Assembly: GCA_030690405.1 (NCBI GenBank)
Contig: JAUYGU010000031.1
Coordinates: 1-13,833, forward strand
Direction of reading: 5' to 3'
Origin: Dehalococcoidia bacterium
GTDB lineage: Bacteria > Chloroflexota > Dehalococcoidia > SM23-28-2 > RBG-16-64-32
Length of the DNA stretch: 13,833 nt
A program made the position numbers and the translations under genes. Below the pieces are notes generated by a model. The model did no database searches and was not told the origin of the DNA. It saw nothing but the letters and a program-made list of their open reading frames with translations. Positions 6,368-12,271 of this stretch are shown here, piece after piece. Numbering within the stretch: position 1 is the stretch's first letter; every line of letters starts with the position of its first letter.

Positions 6368-7351
6368 ATGACCACCGACCGCGCCAACCGGACACCAGAC
6401 GCTCGCCCTGTCGCCAAAGGCGACTCGCCTGGGCGAGGGCGAGAGCCTGTCCTGAGCCCAGCCGAAGGGCCTGTCGAAGGGCGAGGTACCGTCACCGCCA
6501 ACGGCATCGACATCTACTACGAGCGGCACGGCCCCGCTCAGGGCGTGCCCCTCGTCATGACCCACGGCTTCGCCGGTCCCACCGACTGCTGGCGCGACGA
6601 GCCGCTGGCGCTCTCAGAAGAGCGCCCCCTCCTCCCCTACGACGTCCGCGGTCACGGCCGCACGGAGGTGCCGCAGGACATTCGGGAGTACTCCATCCCA
6701 ACGTTCGCCGCCGACCTGGCGGCGCTGCTGGAAGCGCTGGGCATCGGGCGCGCCCACATCGGCGGCGTCTCCATGGGCGGCATGATCGCCGCCCAGTTCG
6801 CCGTCGACTTCCCCCGCATGGTCGAGTCGCTCCTCCTCGTCGACACCACCACCGGCAATTCGCCTGAGGCGAACGGCGACGACCCAGCCGGGCTGTGGGA
6901 GCAGCGCATGGTCCGCGGGCTCACCATGCTTTCCTACATCGCCCGCGAGGACGGCCTCGAGGAGACGGTCCGCCGCGAGCACGAGTACAACCGTGAGCAC
7001 GACCCCCGCTGGGACATCAAGCCCAACCGTCCGGAGATGGACTTCGAGCGCATCCGCATGATGACCCTCCCCGGCTACCTCGGCGCCGCGATGGCGATCG
7101 CCGAGCGCCCCGACCTGACACCGCGCCTGGCCGAGATCACGGCCCCGACGCTAGTGATGATCGGCGAGTGGGACGACTTCCTCCCCTGAGCCCTCCGCGA
7201 CCACGGCCTGATCCGCGGCTCGCGGCTGGTCGTGCGGAAGGAGTGCGCCCACGGCTCCTGCTGGCGCCCGGACACCTTCCGCCGCGCCATCAGCGACTTC
7301 CTCGCCGACGTGGAGGCCGGCCGCCCCGTCACGGGGGAGCTCGAGGGCTAA
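6368..7351 (+). pseudogene. Alpha/beta hydrolase, interrupted by an in-frame TGA before the catalytic His
   Basis: The fold is clear. An oxyanion-loop HGFAG is at 66-70, YDVRGHGRT at 91-99, the nucleophile elbow GVSMGG has S135, and the acid lies in GEWDDF at 266-271. TGA at 7187-7189 (codon 274) then cuts the frame, but the same frame continues for 53 more codons to TAA 7349-7351. These include KECAHGS with the expected catalytic His (H295 counting through the TGA) and the final helix ISDFLADVEAGRP. Without this tail the enzyme lacks its triad. TGA is one base from Cys or Trp codons. The first 40 residues are repeat-derived: 6443-6485 belongs to a dispersed repeat, and family-like sequence begins at [13 protein letters not shown]. 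Substrate unknown. Options are a recent nonsense mutation, a base error or UGA recoding. Confidence 0.85.
6443..6485. repeat. Dispersed repeat (CCTTCGACAGG family) inside the hydrolase 5' coding region
   Basis: On the minus strand it contains CCCTTCGACAGGC and GGGCTCAGGACAGG. A related unit, CCTTCGACAGGCTCAGGACG, lies at 13632-13651. In the hydrolase it adds about 14 codons in frame. Confidence 0.65.
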
Positions 7352-7354
7352 AGC

Positions 7355-7372
7355 GGGGGCCTTCAGGCCTCC
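7355..7372. repeat. Imperfect GGCC-TTCA-GGCC hairpin after the hydrolase gene
   Basis: GGGGCC and GGCCTC flank the loop TTCA, with one mismatch. It lies just after the TAA of the hydrolase and is the first of four small hairpins with TTCA/TGAA loops in this spacer. It may protect or terminate the transcript. Confidence 0.4.
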
Positions 7373-7396
7373 ACAATCCCCTCCGGCTGCACGTAG

Positions 7397-7418
7397 GCGA
7401 GGGTCTGAAGACCCTCGC
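7397..7418. repeat. Perfect 9-bp stem hairpin with TGAA loop
   Basis: GCGAGGGTC and GACCCTCGC pair around TGAA. It is preceded by GTAG, as in the other REP-like units. Confidence 0.65.
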
Positions 7419-7425
7419 GAGACCT

Positions 7426-7447
7426 GTCGGGGTCTGAAGACCCCGAC
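7426..7447. repeat. Perfect 9-bp stem hairpin with TGAA loop
   Basis: GTCGGGGTC and GACCCCGAC pair around TGAA, followed by CTAC, the complement of the GTAG that opens other copies. Only 7 nt separate it from the previous hairpin, giving a REP pair. Confidence 0.65.
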
Positions 7448-7481
7448 CTACATTCGGTTGGGCTCCGCTCCCACCGGTGAG

Positions 7482-7499
7482 GACAGGCTTCAGCCTGTC
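7482..7499. repeat. Perfect 7-bp stem hairpin with TTCA loop
   Basis: GACAGGC and GCCTGTC pair around TTCA. The loop is the complement of the TGAA loops of the neighbouring hairpins, so this unit is inverted relative to them. Confidence 0.6.
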
Positions 7500-7513
7500 G
7501 ATGCGCGGCTCCA

Positions 7514-7566
7514 GGTTCTAGGGTCCTAGGTTCTATGTCCTGGCTACAGCCCCGGTTCTAGGTTCT
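7514..7566. repeat. Short GGTTCTAGG-type repeats
   Basis: GGTTCTA occurs at 7514, 7529 and 7554, and a degenerate GGTTCT at 7561, with CCTAG pieces between. They lie between the hairpins and the left 47-bp repeat. The whole gap 7352-7640 has no gene that I can support. Confidence 0.55.
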
Positions 7567-7579
7567 GGGGTGCCCCCCT

Positions 7580-7626
7580 CCTACACTCCCCCCAGCCGCA
7601 GCCGCTGCTCGTACGCGCCCGTCGCC
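7580..7626. repeat. 47-bp direct repeat, left copy (displaced 3' end of the tail gene)
   Basis: Perfect copy of 8387-8433. On the minus strand it reads out the tail protein's last codons (ATGAYEQRLRLGGV) and its TAG stop. It begins 14 bp past the toxin gene's stop, in the same frame as the toxin gene. Together the two copies bracket the toxin-antitoxin pair. Confidence 0.9.
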
Positions 7627-7640
7627 CAGTTCAAGAAGGC

Positions 7641-8171
7641 CTAGGGTAATCCTTCAACGAACCGCTTGATATCATCCCACCTCTGGAGCAGCCGACGCTG
7701 CACGTCTTCCGTTCTTGGCATCGTCACCATTACCTGGCGGAGAGCCGTGTCTGGGTCTTTCCTGAGCGGCAACGTGCGTCCTCGAATCCAGGCAGCGATC
7801 TCTTGCCATGACATGTCGGGCTCGCTGCTGGCTATTCTGAGGGCGTATTCGACCGTCTCTTCTGAAGTCGGCAAGAAGAAGTGGCCGTTCATCAGGAGGA
7901 AGACGGTTGTTACGGTCATGCCCATGCGCTTATTCCCATCTCGGTACGGATGGTTCTTAATTAGCGACCTGAGCAGGGCACCAGCTTTGTCGTAAACGGT
8001 CCTGTAGTAGCGCTGACGGACAAGGCCGAGGGCCGAGGACAGCATGCGCTCTCCCTCTGGCCCCAGTAGTTGGAAGTCGGTTGTTGACTCGTAGCCCGGG
8101 AAAAGCTCAGATGACAGGACCGACGCGACTTCCTCGACATCCGCTTCGTCGGGGTACCACAGTCTGGGCAA
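7641..8171 (-). CDS. Fic/Doc-family toxin, 176 aa
   Basis: The active-site motif HPYRDGNKR is at residues 74-82. The NKR ending (not NGR) matches the Doc branch (HxFxDANKR), whose P1 member inactivates elongation factor Tu by phosphorylation, rather than AMPylating Fic proteins. The preceding helix RTVYDKAGALLRSLIKN and following MTVTTVFLLMNGH fit the family core. The protein is about 50 residues longer than P1 Doc; the C-terminal part (RGRTLPLRKDP to the end) has no recognised function. The start is TTG at 8171, one nt after the stop of the 50-aa gene, which implies coupled translation. No separate Shine-Dalgarno sequence is close. GC content is clearly lower than in the tail gene (about 53% versus 70% on hand-counted lines), suggesting transfer. 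The activity is inferred from the motif only. Confidence 0.88.
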   Translation of the reverse strand: MPRLWYPDEADVEEVASVLSSELFPGYESTTDFQLLGPEGERMLSSALGLVRQRYYRTVYDKAGALLRSLIKNHPYRDGNKRMGMTVTTVFLLMNGHFFLPTSEETVEYALRIASSEPDMSWQEIAAWIRGRTLPLRKDPDTALRQVMVTMPRTEDVQRRLLQRWDDIKRFVEGLP

Positions 8172-8172
8172 C

Positions 8173-8325
8173 TCAGTGCTTCTTGAGTTCCTTTAGGGCT
8201 CGCTTGTGCACTCCGACGGTGATTCTGGCAGCGTCACGCACCCGAGACTTGACCTGCTTCGACGTAGTACGGGGCGCGGCCGCCTTTCGTGCACTCACGG
8301 TGGATCGGCGAGATTTCGATGCCAT
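8173..8325 (-). CDS. Candidate antitoxin for the Doc-like toxin, 50 aa
   Basis: This small gene starts at ATG 8325, ends in TGA and is followed after 1 nt by the toxin start, the standard antitoxin-toxin order. The protein is strongly basic: an N-terminal Lys/Arg/Ser-rich stretch (SKSRRSTVSARKA), then a short predicted helix ending KRALKELKKH. I do not recognise a Phd/YefM or HTH domain, and being basic throughout is unusual for the toxin-binding half of an antitoxin. The inverted repeat just upstream, around the probable -10 box, suggests that the gene or its complex with the toxin regulates the pair. Role is inferred from position. Confidence 0.65.
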   Translation of the reverse strand: MASKSRRSTVSARKAAAPRTTSKQVKSRVRDAARITVGVHKRALKELKKH

Positions 8326-8356
8326 GACTCCACCATCCTAGAAGGCTGGTGGACTC
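8326..8356 (-). promoter_or_regulatory. Inverted repeat operator upstream of the antitoxin-toxin pair
   Basis: Arms GACTCCACCA (8326-8335) and TGGTGGACTC (8347-8356) pair with one mismatch across an 11-bp centre. The repeat directly abuts the antitoxin ATG and spans the putative -10 box, the usual layout for an autorepressed toxin-antitoxin operon. Confidence 0.6.
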
Positions 8357-8364
8357 GACGTCAA
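8335..8364 (-). promoter_or_regulatory. Promoter of the toxin-antitoxin pair
   Basis: On the minus strand TTGACG (8364-8359) and TAGGAT (8340-8335) are separated by 18 bp. Transcription would begin about at 8328, next to the ATG at 8325. The promoter lies inside the segment bounded by the 47-bp repeats, so the pair carries its own expression signal. Confidence 0.5.
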
Positions 8365-8386
8365 CGGCAAGTCGTTAGACAACCCC

Positions 8387-8433
8387 CCTACACTCCCCCC
8401 AGCCGCAGCCGCTGCTCGTACGCGCCCGTCGCC
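8387..8433. repeat. 47-bp direct repeat, right copy (3' end of the tail gene)
   Basis: The genuine 3' end of the tail-like gene, including its TAG at 8388-8390. Identical to 7580-7626, with 760 bp between the two copies. Confidence 0.9.
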
Positions 8434-10355
8434 GCCGAGTAGCCCATCTGGAGCCCCAGCACCCGCCGCTTCGCCGTGCTCAGCCCCGCCACCGCATCCG
8501 TCACCGCGATAACGTCGTACAGCTCCTGGCCGCAGTTCACCGGCGCCGCGATCTCGCCGTCCCGCGCCCCCAGCGACGCCCTTCGCAGCATGGCGTCGCC
8601 CCGCTCTTCCGCCTGCGCCACCGTCGTCAGGTTCGCGTCCAGCACCTGCTCCAGCCGGTCGTACACCCCCTCCACCGAGGGCCAGTCCAGCCGCTCCGCG
8701 AACACCCCGCTGCCGAACACCTGCGCCCGGTTCGCCGCCGGCGCCTCCGAGACGTAGCGGCCCCGCAGCAGCGCGTGATCCGTCCCGTAGGCATAGGCGG
8801 CGGCCTCCGTCGATAGCGGCTCCTTCAGGAAGCCGAACTCGCCCCGGAAGTACACCACATCCGGCAGCATCGCCAGCAGCCGCCGCACGGCCACGAGGCC
8901 AGATTCGTCCGGGTGGACGGTGAACGCCGGGTACAGGTTCGCCGACTCGCTGCTGGCGCCCGCGGACGAAAGCTCCAGCCCGGCCCGCGCGAACAGGAAC
9001 TGGAGGATGCCGAACACGTTTTTCTCCCCCGATGCCCAGGCGTACTGCCGCCGCGCCCGCCAGGCCTCCAGCAGCCCCCACGCGTCGCTCGCCAGCACCA
9101 CCGCAGCCGCCTCGCCGCCGCCCGACGTCAGTTCGGCTCCGTCCAGCCAGTACGCCGGCCCGGACGAGGCCTGCGGCCCCGCCGTCGTCACGTAGCCGGG
9201 GCTCACGCGGACCTCCGCGCCCGCCTTCAGCAGCGGCTGAGACGTGTACCGCCCGTCGTCGTTGCGGAGGACCAGCCGCAGCCGCCCGCCCTCGGCGGCC
9301 TCCGTCGCCACCGCCTCCAGCACGTCCGCCGTCACGTCCAGCGGCGTCCCCGCCAGCGATGCCGTCCACACGCCCGACGGCACGCACAGCCAGACCGCGG
9401 TCGCGCTCTGCGCCAGCGCCAGCCCGTACTCGTTCGAGAAGTCGAACGGCACCGGCTCCCGCCACAGGTTATCGGCGTAGGCGGCCGTCGCCGGCGACCA
9501 CCCGTGGTACGGCCGCGCGTACGCCTGCGTCCCCGTGTACTTCTCGACGAACGTCAAGCGGAACACGTCGGGCCGCGCCAGGAACGGCGCCCGGAAGCTG
9601 ACCGACGACCCGCTGCTGGCCCGCGTCACCTCCCGCAGCGCCGACCACGTGCCCACCGCCTGCGAGAACCCGTCCCCGTAGACCGCCGTCCACACCATCG
9701 CGTTCCCCGCGGCGTCCTCTCCCGCGATCACGGCGTTCCAGTCGCCTGAGTGGTAGCAGGCCAGCCCGCTCACCGCCGCCACGCTGTTCGGCCAGGCCGT
9801 TGGCGTGCCCCAGCTGCCGCCGCTGCGTTTCACGGCGTACACCGTCGCCCCCACGGAGTAGAGCAGCAGCGCGTCCCCGTTCGCCTTCACATCCGCCGCC
9901 AGCCACGCGACCGCCGTACCCGAGCTCGCCACCTCCACCGCCGCGCCCAGCGTCGCCCCGCTGTCGCTGCTCTCCCGCAGCTTCAGCTTCTTCGCCGCGG
10001 AGTCCGTGAAGAAGAGGAGCACGCTTGACCCCTCGCTGCACAGCGCCACGCCCGCGTTCCCCGCCGGCTCCAGGTCCGTCCACCCCGACCAGTCGGGGCT
10101 CGACGGCCCAGGCGACGTCACCCGCTGGTAGTACACCCGGCCCGACGCCGCCCGCGCCCGCAGCAGCGAGCCGTCCGAAGGCATCGTCGCCGCGTGGTAG
10201 CCGTCCCCCTCCGAGCCGCTGTACAGCCGCTGGAACGCCAGCCGCCGCACGCCCCCGATCCGGTCCGCGACCGTCACCAGCAGGTACGGCACCGCCGACC
10301 CGCTCCTCTGCGCCGCCAGCAGCTCCGCCGATAGGCTCCGCATAGCGCCCCGCAT
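8388..10355 (-). CDS. Phage tail/baseplate-like structural protein, 655 aa
   Basis: I do not recognise this as a named family, but its composition and motifs point to a phage tail or receptor-contact protein. Residues about 20-330 are rich in short beta segments with recurring Ser/Gly/Trp blocks (such as SPDWSGWTDL, LLLYSVGATVYAVKRSGGSWG and WTAVYGDGFSQAVGTWS), as in a beta-propeller of the sialidase type. Residues about 350-365 contain RLRLVLRNDDGRYTS, close to the LDNRDGRFSP motif seen in tail hub proteins of phages of Gram-positive bacteria. The C-terminal half (LLEAWRARRQY, FLFARAGLEL, VRRLLAMLPDVVYF) looks like a tail-hub or late-control-D-type region. No signal peptide. Start is ATG 10355, or ATG 10343 (651 aa), which has a purine-rich site nearby. 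The gene is intact, with high GC like the chromosome. Confidence 0.7.
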   Translation of the reverse strand: MRGAMRSLSAELLAAQRSGSAVPYLLVTVADRIGGVRRLAFQRLYSGSEGDGYHAATMPSDGSLLRARAASGRVYYQRVTSPGPSSPDWSGWTDLEPAGNAGVALCSEGSSVLLFFTDSAAKKLKLRESSDSGATLGAAVEVASSGTAVAWLAADVKANGDALLLYSVGATVYAVKRSGGSWGTPTAWPNSVAAVSGLACYHSGDWNAVIAGEDAAGNAMVWTAVYGDGFSQAVGTWSALREVTRASSGSSVSFRAPFLARPDVFRLTFVEKYTGTQAYARPYHGWSPATAAYADNLWREPVPFDFSNEYGLALAQSATAVWLCVPSGVWTASLAGTPLDVTADVLEAVATEAAEGGRLRLVLRNDDGRYTSQPLLKAGAEVRVSPGYVTTAGPQASSGPAYWLDGAELTSGGGEAAAVVLASDAWGLLEAWRARRQYAWASGEKNVFGILQFLFARAGLELSSAGASSESANLYPAFTVHPDESGLVAVRRLLAMLPDVVYFRGEFGFLKEPLSTEAAAYAYGTDHALLRGRYVSEAPAANRAQVFGSGVFAERLDWPSVEGVYDRLEQVLDANLTTVAQAEERGDAMLRRASLGARDGEIAAPVNCGQELYDVIAVTDAVAGLSTAKRRVLGLQMGYSAATGAYEQRLRLGGV

Positions 10356-10432
10356 CCTACGCGACGCGGAACGCTACCTGTTAGGGGCTTGTGGCAGGGG
10401 AGCGGGGACGGGGGCTGGGCCCCGAATGTAGA

Positions 10433-10450
10433 GGCGACCTTCAGGTCGCC
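10433..10450. repeat. GGCGACC hairpin with TTCA loop, REP-like
   Basis: GGCGACC and GGTCGCC pair perfectly around TTCA and follow GTAGA at 10428-10432. The stem sequence is the core of repeats A-C and the loop is that of the 7.4-kb hairpins, which links the two groups. It lies between the 183-aa gene and the tail gene. Confidence 0.65.
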
Positions 10451-10460
10451 AGGGGTCGCC

Positions 10461-11012
10461 TCACTCGGGCAGGGCTACACGTGACAAGAAGCCGTAGAAA
10501 CGGTGCGTTAGGTCCTGGAGATAGAGCGGCGGAACCACAGCCACCCTCCTAATTCCTCCCGACGTCATTCCCGAGTACAGATTCTCAGTGGCCAGCGCCA
10601 GCGTCTTTTTGAAATCCATATAAATGTCCGGCAGCCAAATTGGCGACGCGCTCAAGTGATGGTAGCGCTCGTCCTGGTTCTGCTGGATGCGCTTCCAAAC
10701 GTCCGAGCCCGCAACTCTTTGGCGGATCTCTGACGTCCCGTAGACATCGCACAGGAGTACGTGCGGCAGCAGTTGCGGATGGTCGCTCTCTTCAGCCTCG
10801 TCCGTCTCCGAACGAGCTTGACAGTCCCACTCCAAGTCGCAGTCGGGAGTCATGACGATGGCGAGCCGATGGTAGTAAGACCGGAATTCGATCGTAGAAT
10901 CTTCAGCGAGTGCTGCGGCGGGGTAGAGCGGGCGGTGCTCGTATATATCGGCCAGTATCTCACCTTGCCTAAGCGGACCGGAATTCGGCGGCGGTTCATA
11001 AATGAGAGGCAC
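10461..11012 (-). CDS. Protein of unknown function, 183 aa
   Basis: No family assigned with confidence. The protein is soluble-looking and acidic, with a Pro-rich start (IYEPPPNSGPLRQGEILADIYE). Then come HRLAIVMTPDCDLEWD (about residues 48-63), a QNQDERYHHL segment, and a conserved-looking C-terminal part with DIYMDFKKTLALATENLY and LTHRFYGFLSRVALP. The TPDCDLEWD and DERYHHL motifs resemble proteins that I have seen as uncharacterised entries next to sporadic genes, but I cannot name a function. Start is GTG 11012. It is the last gene of a three-gene minus-strand cluster, 22 nt after its neighbour, and has lower GC than the flanking structural genes, so horizontal acquisition is likely. Cys58 and the neighbouring acidic residues could form a metal site; this is a guess. 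Confidence 0.7.
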   Translation of the reverse strand: MPLIYEPPPNSGPLRQGEILADIYEHRPLYPAAALAEDSTIEFRSYYHRLAIVMTPDCDLEWDCQARSETDEAEESDHPQLLPHVLLCDVYGTSEIRQRVAGSDVWKRIQQNQDERYHHLSASPIWLPDIYMDFKKTLALATENLYSGMTSGGIRRVAVVPPLYLQDLTHRFYGFLSRVALPE

Positions 11013-11034
11013 GGCATTTGCCGGAAGGGTAGAG

Positions 11035-11349
11035 TCACTCGGAGATGATCAAGTCAGGGCGCTCCGCGGTGCCGACAATCCGGCCCCTTTGGGTGAGGGT
11101 CTTCGCTGGGGGCGAAAGAATGCCCCGGGAAGTTTCGTAATGATATTCGACCATCTCCTTGAGTGATGTCAGCGCCTCGTCAACGCCCTCCTCAGGCATG
11201 ATGAAAAGCATCCAGCATCCAATCGCTCTCTTAGCCACATCATCGCCACCCCGCTCAGCCCACATCGACACCTGCTGCCCAAGCGAATTCACCGTGCCGT
11301 GCAAGACGGCGAATGACCCGCTTATCGGATACGCGGACTCGTCAGTCAA
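11035..11349 (-). CDS. Small protein of unknown function, about 104 aa
   Basis: The open frame extends to ATG 11448, but that would overlap the upstream gene by 107 nt. A TTG at 11349 gives an 8-nt overlap with its stop, the usual spacing for coupled genes, so I prefer it; no good ribosome site supports either start. The product has a beta-rich first half (ISGSFAVLHGTVNSLGQQVSMWAE), a hydrophobic strand IGCWMLFIMP, then a helix with EEGVDEALTSLKEMVEYHYE. I recognise no domain. It sits between the TIGR04255-family gene and the 183-aa gene, with the same lower GC, and probably works with them. Confidence 0.6.
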   Translation of the reverse strand: MTDESAYPISGSFAVLHGTVNSLGQQVSMWAERGGDDVAKRAIGCWMLFIMPEEGVDEALTSLKEMVEYHYETSRGILSPPAKTLTQRGRIVGTAERPDLIISE

Positions 11350-12127
11350 TTGGTTCAGGCTCAAGGGCCCTTTCAAGCTGCGGAGTAATGGCCCACCGAA
11401 AGAAGTTTCCGGCCACTCTGTTAAATCCGTCCAGAATGTCGAAGGCATGGTCGCTGGCGCTCCTTTCCTCCGTATACAAGTCGATGTCTATCCCGTACGC
11501 TTCGCTGCCATCTGAACGGCGGATGAGTCCGTGTCGCAGCGTAGCAAATCCGCTGGGTACATCGGCGTCCAGTCTTATGGAGGCCATAGTCTGCACCTGC
11601 TGGACTACCGTACTCAGCTCCTCAGCGCCGAGGATGCCCACGATCGACGGCTTGACTAGAGAGCTCCACGGCTCGTCCCCCAGGCCCAGCTTAGTCTTGT
11701 CGATGATGTCCTGGTATCTCAGCCCGATGCGCGAGTAGAAGGAGGGATGATGCTCTTCCTCAAGAGCCCTCGCCGCAAGTTCCAGTTGCTCCCGGAAGTG
11801 CTCCCACCGGGTGTATCGCTTCTCTGTCAGAGCAACAAACCCGGGAGCTAGCGAGATGAACCTAGACTCGTCCTCTGCGAGGAATTTATGGGTGACCCCC
11901 TCCGGGCGCATCCCGACTGGAAGACGAGCCAAGATCTCCTCTACGTCCTTTGGAACCCCGCCCTCGGTCCTTTCGTACAGCGGGTAACCAGACAGGCGCA
12001 CCCTCTCCTGGAAGCGGGCTGGGTCGGCAGCCTTGATCTCCAGGATTGTGGGGAACCTAAGTTGGCAGATCACCTCCACGAGGGGGTTTTGCCGGTAGAC
12101 GACGCGTTGTGATTCCGGAAATGTCAT
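11342..12127 (-). CDS. TIGR04255 family protein, 261 aa
   Basis: The opening VVYRQNPLVEVICQLRFPTIL (residues 9-29) matches the hallmark start of the TIGR04255 family, a sporadically distributed group of about 250-aa proteins with no assigned biochemical function. Further family-like segments are FISLAPGFVALTEKRYTRWEHF (about 90-111), RIGLRYQDIID near 137 and the C-terminal GFNRVAGNFFRWAIT. There are no membrane helices or signal peptide. Length is typical. ATG at 12127 is the first gene of a three-gene operon; a TATAAT lies 20 nt upstream. Its sporadic distribution, lower GC and position among phage genes fit a mobile or defence-type role, but nothing here demonstrates that. Confidence 0.85.
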   Translation of the reverse strand: MTFPESQRVVYRQNPLVEVICQLRFPTILEIKAADPARFQERVRLSGYPLYERTEGGVPKDVEEILARLPVGMRPEGVTHKFLAEDESRFISLAPGFVALTEKRYTRWEHFREQLELAARALEEEHHPSFYSRIGLRYQDIIDKTKLGLGDEPWSSLVKPSIVGILGAEELSTVVQQVQTMASIRLDADVPSGFATLRHGLIRRSDGSEAYGIDIDLYTEERSASDHAFDILDGFNRVAGNFFRWAITPQLERALEPEPID

Positions 12128-12147
12128 ACCGTCTGCACTTTGCCTAA

Positions 12148-12153
12148 ATTATA
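12148..12153 (-). promoter_or_regulatory. -10 box TATAAT of the TIGR04255 operon
   Basis: On the minus strand GGCTATAATTTAGG lies 20 nt before the ATG at 12127, in an AT-rich island. A TTGACC occurs 22 bp further up, too far for an ideal -35, though the overlapping TATAGG at 15 bp could serve as an alternative -10. Confidence 0.45.
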
Positions 12154-12256
12154 GCCTATACGGCCCTCCCTCGGCGGTCAAGATTGACCTGTCCCGCGGA
12201 TCCGGTCCCCATCCCCTCCCTGACACATCCCCCTCCACATCGCAGAACAGAAGTCC

Positions 12257-12262
12257 TAATAT
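12257..12262 (+). promoter_or_regulatory. Possible -10 box (TAATAT) for the small basic phage gene
   Basis: TAATAT ends 9 nt before the ATG at 12272, and no Shine-Dalgarno sequence is visible. As with the hydrolase gene, this would give a leaderless or nearly leaderless message. Confidence 0.35.
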
Positions 12263-12271
12263 CGGGCCACC

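Noticed and set aside
6200..6565. N-terminal extension of RuvB to 479 aa
   Set aside because: The extra part is translated from a REP repeat and the antisense of the hydrolase 5' end; RuvB homology begins only after ATG 6199.
152..7189. Genome-wide reassignment of TGA to an amino acid
   Set aside because: TGA ends the second SDR, rid, RAYT, Ddn-like and several accessory genes at sensible positions, so it works as a stop here.
7190..7240. SECIS element after the hydrolase TGA
   Set aside because: Several GC-rich stems can be drawn, but such stems are expected by chance at this base composition and none shows a clear SECIS loop.
7397..7499. CRISPR-like array
   Set aside because: The repeated units are self-complementary hairpins with different stems and no constant repeat-spacer spacing, and no cas genes are present.
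8338..9465. 375-aa minus-strand frame overlapping the tail gene
   Set aside because: Gly/Ala/Arg-rich out-of-frame shadow; the tail frame has sensible protein composition across the whole length.
11350..11448. Longer 137-aa version of the small protein in the TIGR04255 operon
   Set aside because: It would overlap the TIGR04255 gene by 107 nt; the TTG at 11349 gives ordinary 8-nt coupling. Not excluded completely.
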